In this document: positions 9,808 to 20,085 of the stretch, one piece after another
Position numbering within the stretch: the first letter of the stretch is position 1
Layout: each line of letters starts with the position of its first letter
NCBI RefSeq assembly: GCF_026929975.1
Contig: NZ_JANHOK010000001.1
Location: forward strand, 1 to 64,000
Reading direction: 5' to 3'
DNA from: Bartonella sp. F02
GTDB taxonomy: Bacteria; Pseudomonadota; Alphaproteobacteria; Rhizobiales; Rhizobiaceae
DNA length: 64,000 bases
Position numbers and translations under genes: made by a program
The notes under the pieces: model-generated
Databases searched by the model: none
What the model was told of the DNA's origin: nothing
Seen by the model: only the letters and a program-made list of their open reading frames with translations

Positions 9808-10506
9808 TCAAGTTTTCTGACGATCTTTGTTGTAAAGAGAATAAAGATCAGGTCGACGTTGCCGCGTCAGCAATTCAGCTTGCTTCTGTCGCCAATCTGC
9901 AATCTCTTTATGATGACCCGACATCAACACTGATGGAATATTATATCCTTCAAAAACAGAAGGACGCGTATAATGGGGATATTCAAGCAAACCATTTTCA
10001 AAACTTTCATATTCTCCAGAAGCTTTATTTCCCATAACGCCAGGAAGAAGACGCACAATAGCATCCAAGAGAACAAAAGCCGCTGTTTCTCCTCCAGAGA
10101 GAATATAATCCCCAATAGAAACCTCTTCCAATTTTCGTGCCTCTATCACACGTTCATCCACTCCTTCGAAGCGCCCGCAAATCAACGTCACACCTGTTCC
10201 TGACGCCAAAAAACGGGCATAAGCCTGGTTAAAAGGGCGTCCGCGTGGACTGAGTAATAACTTTGGCGAATCACTAGGAATGCTATCAATGGCAGCTGCT
10301 AACACATCTGCTCGCATCACCATTCCAGCCCCACCACCAGCCGGTGTGTCGTCAACGCTATGATGTTTATCGAAAGCGAAATCTCTAATCTGCACTGTTT
10401 CTAAAGACCATATTCCACGTTTTAAAGCTTGCCCAGCTAAAGAATATCCCAAAAGACCAGGAAACATTTCAGGATACAATGTCAAAACACGTGCTTGAAA
10501 CCTCAT
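9808..10506 (-). CDS. trmD: tRNA (guanine-N1)-methyltransferase TrmD
   Basis: TrmD methylates G37 next to the anticodon and prevents frameshifting. The 232 residues show the SPOUT-class knot: [10 protein letters not shown] at the N-terminus, [39 protein letters not shown] and [11 protein letters not shown]. The C-terminal part has [21 protein letters not shown]. Its ATG overlaps the rimM stop by four bases, so translation is coupled. A gap of 198 bases separates it from rplS. Confidence 0.97.
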   Translation of the reverse strand: MRFQARVLTLYPEMFPGLLGYSLAGQALKRGIWSLETVQIRDFAFDKHHSVDDTPAGGGAGMVMRADVLAAAIDSIPSDSPKLLLSPRGRPFNQAYARFLASGTGVTLICGRFEGVDERVIEARKLEEVSIGDYILSGGETAAFVLLDAIVRLLPGVMGNKASGEYESFENGLLEYPHYTRPSVFEGYNIPSVLMSGHHKEIADWRQKQAELLTRQRRPDLYSLYNKDRQKT

Positions 10507-11087
10507 TTGGTTATTCCTTTATCTTCATTTTTTAGTTCAAGCTCTTTACTTAATTCTTTATCTTCAGATAAACCGGCTGCAACTGGGTCAATTACAATAA
10601 AACCAGAATCCATACAAATTTTTGTTACCGCTGCTTTACTAAATGGAATGAGAACTGTTTTGCGTGAAATTAATCGTATTTCCAATAAATCACCCGCTCC
10701 AAAATTAAACAAGCCGCTCACTTCGCCCCAAAACTGATTGACATCATCATAAACACGAAGCCCAATCAAATCGATTTGATAAAATTCATCCTCATCCAAA
10801 TTATCGGGCAATTGATCACGTTCTACATAAAGATTAATTCCTTTTAAAGCTTCCGCATCATTGCGTTCTTCGACACCTTTAAAGTGAGCAATCACACCTT
10901 TTTTTTGTACTCTAAGTGTTACAATTTCATAAGAACGCCCTATTTCATCATAGAGAATACCATATGTCTTTAAAATTTGTGGTTCAGCACTAAATATTTT
11001 GAGCCAAACATCTCCTTTTATACCATGAGCTGCACCAATAACAGCAATCCAGGCTTTCTTTTTATTTTCTTTTCTATTATGTTCCAT
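10503..11087 (-). CDS. rimM: 16S rRNA processing protein RimM
   Basis: RimM helps mature the 30S head and binds S19. The 194-residue product has the N-terminal RimM barrel ([20 protein letters not shown], then [24 protein letters not shown]) and a C-terminal PRC-barrel ([31 protein letters not shown]). The C-terminal tail is long and charged. In most bacteria rimM directly follows rpsP; here rpsP lies about 18.6 kb away at 29668-30030 on the same strand. Confidence 0.95.
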   Translation of the reverse strand: MEHNRKENKKKAWIAVIGAAHGIKGDVWLKIFSAEPQILKTYGILYDEIGRSYEIVTLRVQKKGVIAHFKGVEERNDAEALKGINLYVERDQLPDNLDEDEFYQIDLIGLRVYDDVNQFWGEVSGLFNFGAGDLLEIRLISRKTVLIPFSKAAVTKICMDSGFIVIDPVAAGLSEDKELSKELELKNEDKGITK

Positions 11088-11236
11088 ATGAAAACAACAT
11101 TTCTTTTAAGTAAATTGAAAGACGTAATTCTTAGTCCATATTTTTTTTAATTTTGTTGCCATATCAAAAATCTCTTGAGAAGACCTTTTTTGATGACAAA
11201 AGTAAATTAATAAAGATTAATAAAAGGAGACATCTT

Positions 11237-12061
11237 ATGGCAAATATTATGCTTTTTTATAAGAACATTATTCCATTCAATAAAATCACTCATAAAAATT
11301 TTAAATTTGTCTCTCCCAAAGATATGTCTTTTGCCAAAGATACGCATTGGGTTCCTTTAGCGGGAAGTGAATTTTTTCAAGCTGCTGTAGATTATCCTAT
11401 TTTGTTTATGAGCGCACTCGATGAACAAGAAAAGCGACATTATACATCTGTGGCTCTCGTTGGTCTTTCTAATAATGAAAATGACTATATTGCTGCCGAT
11501 AAAAGTTGGAAAAAAGTTGCATATATCCCGGCTTTTGTTCGCCGCTATCCTTTCGTTCTTGCACAAATTCCCAATGAAAAAGAACTTTCCGTTTGCTTTG
11601 ATCAACAATCAGGGATGTTTAATGAAGTTGAAGGAACAAACCTCTTCAACTCAGATGGATCTGTTTCACCTTTTATGGAAGACCGTATCCGTTTTCTTGA
11701 AACATTTAGAGTTGCGATGGAAAAAACTTCTGAGTTCATCGACACCCTCGTAAGCATGGATCTTTTGAGCCAAAAATCAATTAATGTAAAAGACGATAAA
11801 GGGCTATCAGCCTTATTAGAAGATTTCTGGATTGTAGATGAAGAGAAACTAAATAAATTATCGGCTCAGCAGCTTGCAAAACTGCATAAAAATGGCTTCT
11901 TAGGGTGGATTTTTGCGCATCTTATGTCAATGAACAATCTTGTCAAAGTTCTCTCTATGAGAAATGAAAATCAAATGACAAGCAATAACACAGATCTCTC
12001 CCAAAAAGATAATCCTACCAATGACATGAAACCTCAAAACAAGAAAGAAAAAACAAATTAA
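11237..12061 (+). CDS. SapC family protein
   Basis: The 274-residue product matches the SapC family (Pfam SapC), whose role is poorly defined and which is common in alphaproteobacteria. Visible features are a SFAKDTHWVPLAGSEFFQAA opening segment, YPILFM and VALVGL strands, YIPAFVRRYPFVLA, the DGSVSPFMEDRIRFL segment, and a C-terminal GFLGWIFAHLMSM stretch. The polar tail after about residue 245 is rich in Asn and Lys. The ATG at 11237 has an excellent AAGGAGA seven bases upstream; upstream codons in frame lack this. It is followed by xerC 14 bases later. I infer nothing further about function. Confidence 0.75.
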   Translation: MANIMLFYKNIIPFNKITHKNFKFVSPKDMSFAKDTHWVPLAGSEFFQAAVDYPILFMSALDEQEKRHYTSVALVGLSNNENDYIAADKSWKKVAYIPAFVRRYPFVLAQIPNEKELSVCFDQQSGMFNEVEGTNLFNSDGSVSPFMEDRIRFLETFRVAMEKTSEFIDTLVSMDLLSQKSINVKDDKGLSALLEDFWIVDEEKLNKLSAQQLAKLHKNGFLGWIFAHLMSMNNLVKVLSMRNENQMTSNNTDLSQKDNPTNDMKPQNKKEKTN

Positions 12062-12075
12062 TACTATCTTGAAAA

Positions 12076-13032
12076 ATGAGCAAAAAAAAAGACAAAAATA
12101 GTGGTCTGCTTCCAGCAGACCACGCTATTTTAATCGCGAGAAAAAACTGGTTAGATAATCTTGTAAAAACACGTCGTATGGCTATACATACAATAAATGC
12201 TTATGAACGTGATACACGGCAATTTTTATCTTTTCTCTGTCAACATTTAGGACACCAACCAACCTTCAAAGATCTTGCTAACTTACGTGTTGTCGATTTT
12301 CGTTCTTACTTAGCTTATCGTCGTACATCCAATATAAGTTCGCGTTCTTTAAGCCGAAATATGGCGGGTTTACGCTCTTTCTTCAAACATTTATCTCGCG
12401 AAAAACTTGTTGATGTTCCTGCTGTCAAACTTACGCGCACCCCTAAACAACCAAAGTCACTCCCTAAACCTTTAGCTATCCACGCTGCTCTTAAAGTTAT
12501 CAAACAAGAAAATCAACAAGAAGATGAACCATGGATTACAGCACGTAACGCTGCAGTTTTAACCTTGATGTATGGTTGTGGAATGCGGATATCAGAAGTT
12601 CTCGCACTCACTCCAAAACATTTTTCTCATTCCGAAATCAAAAGTCTCTCCATCATTGGAAAAGGTGGAAAAACACGCATTGTTCCTCTTCTCAAAATCG
12701 TCCACGAAACAGTACAGCATTACCTTCAATGTTGTCCTTATGTTTTAGTGAATGATCAACCAATGTTCCGAGGCGCTCGAGGCAAACCTTTGCAACCTGC
12801 GATTATTCAACGAGCCGTTCAAAATTTACGCACTCACCTCGGTTTGCCAGAAACGGCAACACCGCATACACTACGTCATTCTTTTGCAACGCATCTTTTA
12901 TCGCGTGGAGGCGATTTACGTACCATTCAAGAGCTTCTTGGTCACGCAGATTTATCCACAACACAAATCTACACCCACATTGAAACAGAACATTTGCTAG
13001 AAATTTATCAAAAAGCGCACCCACGTGCTTGA
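12076..13032 (+). CDS. xerC: Tyrosine recombinase XerC
   Basis: The 318-residue protein has an N-terminal core-binding domain (SAM-like, residues about 15-120, with INAYERDTRQFLSFL) and a C-terminal catalytic domain. Catalytic residues are visible in YGCGMRISEVLAL (Arg), a Lys in the GKGGKTRIVPL hairpin, HTLRHSFATHLL (His-x-x-Arg), LLGHADLSTTQIYTH (His and nucleophilic Tyr). XerC works with XerD (62560-63468) at the dif site to resolve chromosome dimers. I call this copy XerC and the other XerD because the latter sits in the conserved xerD-accA arrangement. Confidence 0.9.
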   Translation: MSKKKDKNSGLLPADHAILIARKNWLDNLVKTRRMAIHTINAYERDTRQFLSFLCQHLGHQPTFKDLANLRVVDFRSYLAYRRTSNISSRSLSRNMAGLRSFFKHLSREKLVDVPAVKLTRTPKQPKSLPKPLAIHAALKVIKQENQQEDEPWITARNAAVLTLMYGCGMRISEVLALTPKHFSHSEIKSLSIIGKGGKTRIVPLLKIVHETVQHYLQCCPYVLVNDQPMFRGARGKPLQPAIIQRAVQNLRTHLGLPETATPHTLRHSFATHLLSRGGDLRTIQELLGHADLSTTQIYTHIETEHLLEIYQKAHPRA

Positions 13033-13053
13033 AAAAATGATAACATAAACACA

Positions 13054-13332
13054 TCAAACCGCTTCAACTTCAAGCGCCAAGGCATGAATATTTTCTGCTA
13101 ATTCCTGTTGTAAAACTTTATAAATCGCACGATGGATTTCTACTCGCGTCATTCCTGAAAAAAAAGAAGAAATCATCTTCACACGAAAATGTGTTTCTCC
13201 TCGCCCATCAAAAATATGATGTTCATGATGATGCCCAGCATGAAGATGGCTCTCATTAATCACTTCAAGTGTTTGTGGGCAAAAAGCATCATTAAGCTTT
13301 GTTTGAATCACCATTTGGACAGAAAGAGGCAT
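13054..13332 (-). CDS. bolA: BolA family protein
   Basis: The 92-residue product has the BolA fold: helix VQMVIQTKLNDAF, a strand LEVINESHLH, the loop GHHHEHHIFDGRGETHFRVKMIS, and FSGMTRVEIHRAIYKVL followed by NIHALALEV. The histidines can serve as ligands when BolA binds a monothiol glutaredoxin Fe-S cluster. I set the start at 13332 because AAAGGA lies just upstream and family members begin there; the frame is open further upstream without support. It diverges from the J-domain gene in the usual Rhizobiales arrangement bolA/dnaJ-cobS-cobT. Confidence 0.9.
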   Translation of the reverse strand: MPLSVQMVIQTKLNDAFCPQTLEVINESHLHAGHHHEHHIFDGRGETHFRVKMISSFFSGMTRVEIHRAIYKVLQQELAENIHALALEVEAV

Positions 13333-13453
13333 CTTTTTCCTTTCACAAAACGAATATTGTGTATTGCTTTGTTTTAAAAAACATAAATATGAAAACACAT
13401 TTTTTAAAAAGTCAATTCTTGTAAAATGAGTCAATTTTGCATAAGTCAAAAAT

Positions 13454-14074
13454 ATGACTACAACATCTAAATTATTCGACTCGATTCGTATTAGCTCCAA
13501 TAAAGGAAAAAAAACCGAGACACAAACACAACAGTGTCAGTGGGAAGGGTGTGAAAAAGAAGGATCACACAAAGCACCAGCAGGTCGAAATCGTGAAGGA
13601 CAATATCTTTATTTTTGTATCAATCACGTACGCGCCTATAATAAAAATTTTAATTATTTTTCAGGTTTGAGTGATGAGGATATCGCAAAATTTCAAAAAG
13701 ATTCTCTCACAGGTCATCGTCCTACATGGTCAACAGACATGAGAAATAGCACTTCTAAAAGAACAGCTGCCGATTATTCAAAAATCCGTTCTGGAACTGC
13801 TGCTTATCAAAACCGGATGCATAATCCTTATACTCTTTTTACTCAATCTCATTCAACAAGTACTCGCACACGAAAAGTAAAACCTTTAGAAGCCAAAGCT
13901 TTTGACACTCTAGGATTAAAAACAAATGCTTCAGCCCAAGAAATTAAAGCAAAATATAAAGAGCTTGTCAAAAAACATCATCCTGATTCTAATGGGGGAA
14001 ATCGTTCTTCAGAGGAGCGTTTTCGTGCTGTTCTCAACGCCTATAATTTACTCAAAAAATCTGGCCTGTGTTAA
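13454..14074 (+). CDS. J-domain (DnaJ-like) protein
   Basis: The 206-residue protein carries a C-terminal J domain (about residues 150-206) with AFDTLGLKTNASAQEIKAKY and the HPD tripeptide in KKHHPDSNGG, which stimulates DnaK ATPase. The N-terminal part has Cys/His pairs (CQWEGCEKEGSHKA, YFCINHVRAYN) that could bind a metal. This is a separate cochaperone type rather than DnaJ itself, which has its J domain at the N-terminus. The gene stands between bolA and cobS, as in many Rhizobiales. Confidence 0.88.
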   Translation: MTTTSKLFDSIRISSNKGKKTETQTQQCQWEGCEKEGSHKAPAGRNREGQYLYFCINHVRAYNKNFNYFSGLSDEDIAKFQKDSLTGHRPTWSTDMRNSTSKRTAADYSKIRSGTAAYQNRMHNPYTLFTQSHSTSTRTRKVKPLEAKAFDTLGLKTNASAQEIKAKYKELVKKHHPDSNGGNRSSEERFRAVLNAYNLLKKSGLC

Positions 14075-14244
14075 AGCTTTAATTGTTCCAACTAAACCGT
14101 TTCATTCTGTTTCAATGGGTAATATAGCAAGTTATTCTTTAATCTTTTCATAAGCCTCTTCATAGAACATTGCATAAGTGTCTTATGTCCTGTATTGTTT
14201 TTTTTCTTGAAGTGGTAAACAGCGGCAACTCCTCTAAATAAGCA

Positions 14245-15231
14245 ATGACAAAAACAAATCTTACTGACGACAATATACCTGACATTACAATTTGCGCTCG
14301 CGATGTATTTAAAATCAATACGGATATGGAAGTTCCCGCTTTTAGTATCAAAAGCCCGCATGTTCCTGATATAGATCCTAATTATCTTTTTGATCAGCAA
14401 ACGACTTTAGCCATTTTAGCAGGTTTTTCTTTTAATCGTCGCGTCATGATTTCTGGTTATCATGGAACAGGAAAATCAACACATATTGAACAGGTTGCCG
14501 CGCGTCTAAACTGGCCTTGTGTTCGAATTAATCTCGACAGTCACGTCAGTCGCATCGATTTAGTAGGAAAAGATGCTATCGTTTTAAAAGATGGGATGCA
14601 AATCACAGAGTTTAAAGATGGTATTTTACCCTGGGCTTATCAAAATAACATTGCTCTTGTTTTCGATGAGTATGATGCAGGACGACCTGATGTTATGTTT
14701 GTCATTCAACGCGTGCTTGAAACCTCTGGACGCCTGAGTTTACTTGATCAAAGTCGTGTTATCTCACCTCATCCAGCTTTTCGTCTTTTTGCAACCGCAA
14801 ATACCATTGGCCTTGGTGATACAACAGGACTTTATCATGGAACACAGCAAATCAATCAAGCTCAGATGGATCGTTGGTCGATTGTTGCGATATTAAATTA
14901 TTTGCCTCACGATACTGAAGTCAATATCGTATATTCAAAAGTTCAAGCTTTTCAAAATACTAAAGGTAAGAAAATAATTTCCTGCATGGTGCATGTTGCT
15001 GACATGGTTCGGAAAGCTTTTATCAATGGAGATCTTTCAGTCGTTATGAGTCCACGGACCGTTATTACTTGGGCAGAAAATACAACCATTTTTCAAGATA
15101 TTGGCCTTGCTTTCCGTTTAACTTTTCTTAATAAATGTGATGAACTCGAACGCGCAACTGTTGCAGAATTTTATCAACGTGCCTTTGGGAAAGAACTTTC
15201 CGAATCGTTTAATTATAGTCTCTCGCCTTAA
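14245..15231 (+). CDS. cobS: CobS-type AAA+ ATPase (cobaltochelatase subunit family)
   Basis: The 328-residue protein is an AAA+ ATPase of the CobS/MoxR type. Walker A is [10 protein letters not shown] (residues 70-79), Walker B is [10 protein letters not shown] (near residue 140), and a sensor region [17 protein letters not shown] follows. The N-terminus [10 protein letters not shown]...P is typical of CobS. In aerobic cobalamin synthesis CobS, CobT and CobN insert cobalt. No cobN or other cobalamin gene is visible here and Bartonella is not known to make cobalamin, so this pair may have another remodelling role. It ends 14 bases before cobT. Confidence 0.92.
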   Translation: MTKTNLTDDNIPDITICARDVFKINTDMEVPAFSIKSPHVPDIDPNYLFDQQTTLAILAGFSFNRRVMISGYHGTGKSTHIEQVAARLNWPCVRINLDSHVSRIDLVGKDAIVLKDGMQITEFKDGILPWAYQNNIALVFDEYDAGRPDVMFVIQRVLETSGRLSLLDQSRVISPHPAFRLFATANTIGLGDTTGLYHGTQQINQAQMDRWSIVAILNYLPHDTEVNIVYSKVQAFQNTKGKKIISCMVHVADMVRKAFINGDLSVVMSPRTVITWAENTTIFQDIGLAFRLTFLNKCDELERATVAEFYQRAFGKELSESFNYSLSP

Positions 15232-15245
15232 GGAATTGCTTCATC

Positions 15246-17117
15246 ATGACCGCAAAAAATGGCGATAACGGTCAAAACCTGACAAAACTCGTTTCCAAGA
15301 ATACTTTTGATCTTGAATCTTTTAAAAAAGCCACTTCCACTTGTATTCGCGCCATTTCTGGAGAACGCAATCTTGAAGTTACTTTTCGTCACAACAAACC
15401 ATTACTCAACGGAAACTACGCCTATTTACCAGAATTACCACAACACGCAACAAACAAAGATATTGCGATCACTCGTGGATTAAGCGATTCTATAGCTCTT
15501 CGAAAAGCATGGCATAATAACCACATTCACGCTCAATTTGCACCACAAGAACCAGAGGCACGCGCTATTTTTGATGCGCTTGAGCAAACCCGTGTTGAAG
15601 CAATCGGTGCTTTAGCAATGGAAGGAATCGCACAAAATCTTGATAGAATGCTTGCTGATAAATACACAAAAGCACATTATCCGCTCATTAAAAATCAAAA
15701 TGAAGCTCCTATTCACGAAGCCCTTGCGCTTTTATTACGTGAAAAAATAACAGCACGTCTTCCTCCAAAAGAAGCAGGTCTTGTTTTAGAGTTATGGCGT
15801 CAATCAATCGAACAAAAAATTGCATCAGAGCTCTACGAACTGACAAATCACATCTATAACCAACACGTTTTTGCGCAAATTGTCCGCAAAATGCTTGTTT
15901 CTTTAAAGATGTCCACTCAGCTTGAAGCAGACCCTAACGAATCCAACAATAAAGAATTAAAAAATGAAGATAATACTGACAATAAAATAAAAACAGAGAG
16001 CGATAAAGAAAAACGACTTCAAAATCAAAAAGAAGAAAAAACCGAACAAGAATGTGATGAACAAGACGAAGGGAAAACACAAGCGACACAATCTAATGAT
16101 CATGATCAAATAGGATCAGAAAAAACAGATCCTTTGTCACAGAAAACAAATAATTCTAAATATCCTCTGCGTTCTTTGCAACAAATGGAACATCTTACGG
16201 ATTATAAAATTTTTACCAATCAATTTGATGAAATTTTGGAAGCCACTGATTTCTGCTCTGAAAGTGAATTAAATCATTTACGTCAGTGTCTTGATAAACA
16301 CGTCAATCATCTTCAAAACATTGTTGGTCGCTTAGCCAACCGCCTCCAACGTCGCCTTATGGCGCAACAAAATCGTGCATGGAGTTTTGATCTTGAAGAA
16401 GGATATCTCGATACTGCAAGGCTTCCACGTCTTATTATTGATCCCATGCAATCGCTCTCTTTCAAAATAGAACGCAATACACAATTTCGTGATACAATTG
16501 TTTCACTTCTCATTGATAATTCAGGCTCAATGAGAGGTCGACCAATTACTGTTGCTGCGAGTTGTGCAGATATTTTAGCGCAAACTCTTGAACGTTGTCA
16601 CGTTAAAGTTGAAATTTTAGGTTTTACAACTAAAACTTGGAAAGGTGGACAATCACGTGAAAAGTGGATTGAGCAAAAAAAGCCAAATCATCCAGGACGC
16701 CTTAACGATTTATGTCACATCATCTATAAAAATGCAGATACTCCTTGGCGTCGCGCTCGCCGCAACTTAGGTTTAATGCTACAAGAAGGCTTACTAAAAG
16801 AAAATATTGATGGTGAAGCACTCATTTGGGCTCATCAACGTCTTTTATTGCGACGTGAATATCGCCGTATTCTTATGGTGATCTCCGACGGTGCACCTGT
16901 TGACGATTCAACACTTTCTGTTAATTCTAGTTATTATCTTGAAAAACATTTGCGCGCTGTTATTCAAGAAATCCAAACACATTCACCGATAGAATTAGTT
17001 GCTATTGGCATTGGCCATGATGTAACACGTTATTATCAACGTGCTGTGACAATTGGAAGCGCTGACGAATTAGCTAATGCGATAACAAAACAATTAGAAG
17101 TACTCTTTAAAACTTAA
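15246..17117 (+). CDS. cobT: CobT-type VWA-domain protein (cobaltochelatase subunit family)
   Basis: The 623-residue protein has an N-terminal CobT domain (about 1-225), a highly charged low-complexity linker rich in Glu, Lys, Asn and Gln (about 226-300), and a C-terminal von Willebrand A domain. The MIDAS motif is DNSGS (D424-S428) in [12 protein letters not shown], with a later [10 protein letters not shown] element. CobT forms hexameric complexes with CobS and couples its ATPase to a client through the metal-binding VWA domain. The 14-base spacing to cobS indicates one operon. The acidic linker is long but typical of CobT. Confidence 0.9.
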   Translation: MTAKNGDNGQNLTKLVSKNTFDLESFKKATSTCIRAISGERNLEVTFRHNKPLLNGNYAYLPELPQHATNKDIAITRGLSDSIALRKAWHNNHIHAQFAPQEPEARAIFDALEQTRVEAIGALAMEGIAQNLDRMLADKYTKAHYPLIKNQNEAPIHEALALLLREKITARLPPKEAGLVLELWRQSIEQKIASELYELTNHIYNQHVFAQIVRKMLVSLKMSTQLEADPNESNNKELKNEDNTDNKIKTESDKEKRLQNQKEEKTEQECDEQDEGKTQATQSNDHDQIGSEKTDPLSQKTNNSKYPLRSLQQMEHLTDYKIFTNQFDEILEATDFCSESELNHLRQCLDKHVNHLQNIVGRLANRLQRRLMAQQNRAWSFDLEEGYLDTARLPRLIIDPMQSLSFKIERNTQFRDTIVSLLIDNSGSMRGRPITVAASCADILAQTLERCHVKVEILGFTTKTWKGGQSREKWIEQKKPNHPGRLNDLCHIIYKNADTPWRRARRNLGLMLQEGLLKENIDGEALIWAHQRLLLRREYRRILMVISDGAPVDDSTLSVNSSYYLEKHLRAVIQEIQTHSPIELVAIGIGHDVTRYYQRAVTIGSADELANAITKQLEVLFKT

Positions 17118-17276
17118 CAGCTCAAATAGATTTTTTCTTCATCAAACCTATTATAAATCATAAAAATATAGAAATCTGTATTTGATGATATACCATACGC
17201 TCAAGATCAATAGATATAAGTGCTGTCAAGCATATTTCTAAAAAATGCCTTTTTGATAGTTTTACAAAGAAATACG

Positions 17277-17939
17277 TTACCTTTGCATCTCTTTGGATAA
17301 AGTATAAGACTTAAAATTTTTTAAAATGACCCCATATGGAACCAGCATAAACAAACTCATAACGATTTTTACCAAAAAATCACCAAAAGCAAGTGAAAGC
17401 CAAACTGGAATTCCAATTCCTAAAAAAACTGTACTATCCCAAATAGAACCATCAACATACCCTGTCATTTGATCGATAAAAACAAAATGATGAGAGAAAG
17501 CAATAGCAAAAAACAAAACTGTATCCAAAGCAGAACCAACCAATGCGGCTGCCAAAGGTGCTTTCCACCATTTTTGACGTCTCAAAGGTGTAAAGACCAG
17601 AATATCTAGTAATTGCCCAAATAAAAACGCCGTACTTGATGCCACGGCAAGCCGTGGTGTTACTAATATCCAAGAAACAAAACATCCTGTTATAAAACCA
17701 GCATACACAACGCGGCGTGCAGCATCCGGACCATAAAAACGGTTGGTTAGATCATTAATCAAAAAAGCAATCGGATAAGTAAAAGCCCCATAAGTCAATA
17801 ATTCATTGAGACCAAACCAATAGACAGGATATTGCACAAAAATATTGGACAACGTCACTGTAATGCACATGGCAAAAATAGAAAAAACGATCGGTTTTTT
17901 ATTTTGTTGTTCTGTCAGAACTTCACCTGTAAACAACAT
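17277..17939 (-). CDS. Queuosine precursor transporter, YhhQ/VUT family
   Basis: The 220-residue integral membrane protein has about six hydrophobic segments and the VUT-family features LLTYGAFTYPIAFLINDLTNRFYG, RLAVASSTAFLFGQLLDILVF and WWKAPLAAALVGSALDT. Members import queuosine precursors such as 7-cyano-7-deazaguanine. The ATG at 17939 is preceded by AGGGGAAG. It is a single gene, convergent with cobT. The family call is firm; the substrate is inferred from characterised relatives (YhhQ). Confidence 0.85.
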   Translation of the reverse strand: MLFTGEVLTEQQNKKPIVFSIFAMCITVTLSNIFVQYPVYWFGLNELLTYGAFTYPIAFLINDLTNRFYGPDAARRVVYAGFITGCFVSWILVTPRLAVASSTAFLFGQLLDILVFTPLRRQKWWKAPLAAALVGSALDTVLFFAIAFSHHFVFIDQMTGYVDGSIWDSTVFLGIGIPVWLSLAFGDFLVKIVMSLFMLVPYGVILKNFKSYTLSKEMQR

Positions 17940-18284
17940 TTCTTCCCCTAAAGAATAAACTCAATCAAACACCAAAAATTCTATAATAAAAATCTATCTT
18001 TGGTGCAAAACACATGAAAATCTTAAACGATCTAATTCGCTTTTTTTAAGTGTTCCAATGTTTTGATAAACACGTAAATAATCATGACAATGATCCATGA
18101 AAAACACACTTAAATATTACAAATTGGCAATTTATACTGAAATATTTTAACAATCAATGCGAAAAAATTAAAAGTAATATTTTTAGCAGATCGTATAAAT
18201 GCTATATTTAAGGAAAATATTATAAATTCTACATCTAATGTTTTATATTAAGGTGATACATGAGCATTGCATAGACGATAAATA
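17940..18284. other. AT-rich gap at the edge of the small-ORF island
   Basis: This stretch of 345 bases has no frame with a start, ribosome binding site and meaningful length on either strand. It forms the left margin of the island of short minus-strand genes. Confidence 0.5.
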
Positions 18285-18446
18285 TCAAACTGCAGCATAG
18301 AAAAAATCGAAGAAATTAGGAATCACATTCTGAGCAAACCAAACAAAAGCGCCACGGAATTTACTTTCCAGCAGCAATGTAATTGCTAGATCAAATGCTC
18401 TGTATATAGCCGCGTACATCGTACTAAATATTGCCGGAAAGCTCAT
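18285..18446 (-). CDS. Small hydrophobic peptide A of the island
   Basis: The frame encodes 53 residues starting MSFPAIFSTMYAAIYR and ending FFDFFYAAV. It is aromatic- and alanine-rich, with two potential helices (FDLAITLLLESK and GAFVWFAQNVIPNFF). TTAGGAGAATATT precedes the ATG, giving an AGGAGA ribosome binding site with about six bases spacing. The same GGAGAA-n-ATT-ATG context occurs at 18770 and 20631. No family is recognised and no signal peptide is evident. I support it as a gene mainly on the initiation site and its sharing with the neighbours. Confidence 0.55.
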   Translation of the reverse strand: MSFPAIFSTMYAAIYRAFDLAITLLLESKFRGAFVWFAQNVIPNFFDFFYAAV

Positions 18447-18617
18447 AATATTCTCCTAACACCAAACATAAAAAATCAGACACATTGGAATACACAACCC
18501 AATGTCGCAAACTTCGCATTACATTATCAAGATTGAATAGAATAACAGCCTATTAAAAAAACAAAAGCGTATCACCCAACTCTGAGCTGATTGCACGTAA
18601 ATGATGTACCATTCCTA

Positions 18618-18770
18618 CTAAAAACACGAACCATTATTGCAAAAAATAAATTGAAAAATAGAAGCCAACCAATCCACCACATTATTCCAAAATTTTCTTT
18701 CAGCTAACTGAGCATTTGCTAGAGACATTATATTCCACTTTACGTTAGCAGTAGGCGAATAGAAAATCAT
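18618..18770 (-). CDS. Small peptide B of the island, with paired C-terminal cysteines
   Basis: The frame encodes 50 residues: a polar first half with an internal helix (MSLANAQLAERKFW) followed by NNVVDWLASIFQFIF, an aromatic amphipathic stretch, and the tail CNNGSCF. The ATG is preceded by GGAGAAGATT, identical over 13 bases including ATG to the start of peptide F at 20631. The two cysteines four residues apart could form a small disulfide loop. No homologue is recognised. Confidence 0.55.
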   Translation of the reverse strand: MIFYSPTANVKWNIMSLANAQLAERKFWNNVVDWLASIFQFIFCNNGSCF

Positions 18771-19027
18771 AATCTTCTCCAGAACACAAAAATAGATAAG
18801 GATATTTTAAAACAGAAAAAAATGAAATCACACTCAAAGCATTTCTTTGATCTTTTTTCAAAAAACATAGCAACGATCACGAACGCACATATTGACTTTA
18901 TTAAAGATAACATTTCAGTGTGCAAATAACAGATAATTCATATACACACAACGAATATTCACACAAAAATTAAACCATTTTGTTTAAAACAAATAGCATA
19001 ATTCTTATCATTCATTGCGATCTTAAA

Positions 19028-19177
19028 CTAAAAAAGAACGTGTGAAGATAAACCAAAAACAGTATTAAATGAAGAAAAGCTCTTCGCTACCACTTTATAA
19101 AAAGCTCTCATAAAACTCGCAATCTCACCGAAAAGATCATACAGAGCAGGCATATTCCAGTAAGATTTATAAGACAT
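19028..19177 (-). CDS. Small peptide C of the island, C-terminus SSHVLF
   Basis: From the ATG at 19177 the frame encodes 49 residues starting MSYKSYWNMPALYDLFG and ending FGLSSHVLF. The frame stays open up to a GTG at 19324 (98 residues), but neither start has a good ribosome binding site; I prefer the ATG because the resulting layout (MS- start, LF..I.SF...FYK helix, SSHVLF end) resembles peptide F. The last 23 bases, including the stop, match those of F with about two differences. It may be a decayed copy of the same family. Confidence 0.45.
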   Translation of the reverse strand: MSYKSYWNMPALYDLFGEIASFMRAFYKVVAKSFSSFNTVFGLSSHVLF

Positions 19178-19571
19178 ATCAGAGACTAAATGCACCCATG
19201 TATACAACGAATTATATGGGTCAAATAACTTAGCTAGAATCTCTTTAGTGCGACAGGGAAACTCTGAAACAGAGTAAATTATATTATACATATAAAAAAC
19301 CACAAAACGGATGTGAACTAACACAACTAAGCGAGTTATTCCACTTTTTAATAATTTAACGTATTAAAAGACATATATATTATTATAATTATTTTTATAT
19401 AAAAACTCAAAAAATGTAATGATTCTCAATCTAAATATAAATCATTCAATCAAAGTAATTTCGTAGTTAAGATTATACGATTAAAGATCTCATCAAAAAC
19501 AATACGTATGAGTTTACCAATTAAAATAAAAAACGTCTCTGTTGAAAATAAAACATTGTATTATTAATCAT

Positions 19572-19703
19572 CTAATCAAAATCTCTGAAAAGCATCGCGA
19601 TTAACATTCCAATCAACACAACACACAACCGAGGGGCAAATGTGTATAAAACTTTTAAAATAAAACGTATTACATTATAATTAGGTATAGTAAGTATCAT
19701 CAT
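19572..19703 (-). CDS. Small hydrophobic peptide D of the island
   Basis: The frame encodes 43 residues (MMILTIPNYNVIRFILKVLY at the start, ending MLFRDFD). It is a near-continuous hydrophobic segment with one likely membrane helix (LCVVLIGMLIAMLF). AGAGAG lies six bases before the first ATG, a weaker version of the GGAGAA site used by A, B and F. No family is recognised. Confidence 0.4.
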   Translation of the reverse strand: MMILTIPNYNVIRFILKVLYTFAPRLCVVLIGMLIAMLFRDFD

Positions 19704-19959
19704 ATCATACTCTCTAAAGTTAGATAAAACACATTTTGAAATAAATTAAAATAGTAAAAATAACCGACTATTTGAATCTACAGATATATCGTAACATATT
19801 TATTTTTGAGGTTTTCTATCAAAATCTTTGAAATCACCTCATCTAATTGCTTCATAAATATACAAATATCCTATTCTTTTCATAGTCAGCACTATAGAAT
19901 ATCGAACAGATCTATTTTATAAATATGAACAATATCATCCATTGTGTAATCTAAAAATT

Positions 19960-20085
19960 TTAAAATAAAGCACCATACACAGGTGTGCTATAAATGTCAG
20001 GAAATGACGTCATAAAATTATATAAACCGTTTGCAATTTCCTTAAAAGCATCCCATATTTCTCGTAAGTTATCCCAAATTTTCAT
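19960..20085 (-). CDS. Small amphipathic peptide E of the island, C-terminus GALF
   Basis: The frame encodes 41 residues starting MKIWDNLREIWDAFKEIANG and ending STPVYGALF. The first 25 residues form a strongly amphipathic helix with regularly spaced Trp/Phe/Ile and Asp/Glu/Lys. The upstream sequence GAAGAAAAGAGCT gives only a weak ribosome binding site. Placement, strand, size and an LF terminus agree with the neighbours. No family is recognised. Confidence 0.4.
   Translation of the reverse strand: MKIWDNLREIWDAFKEIANGLYNFMTSFPDIYSTPVYGALF

Noticed and set aside
19983-20000. GTGCTATAAATG shared with the hairpin at 23103-23141
   Set aside because: Only about 12 bases match and the second arm is missing; likely chance within AT-rich DNA.
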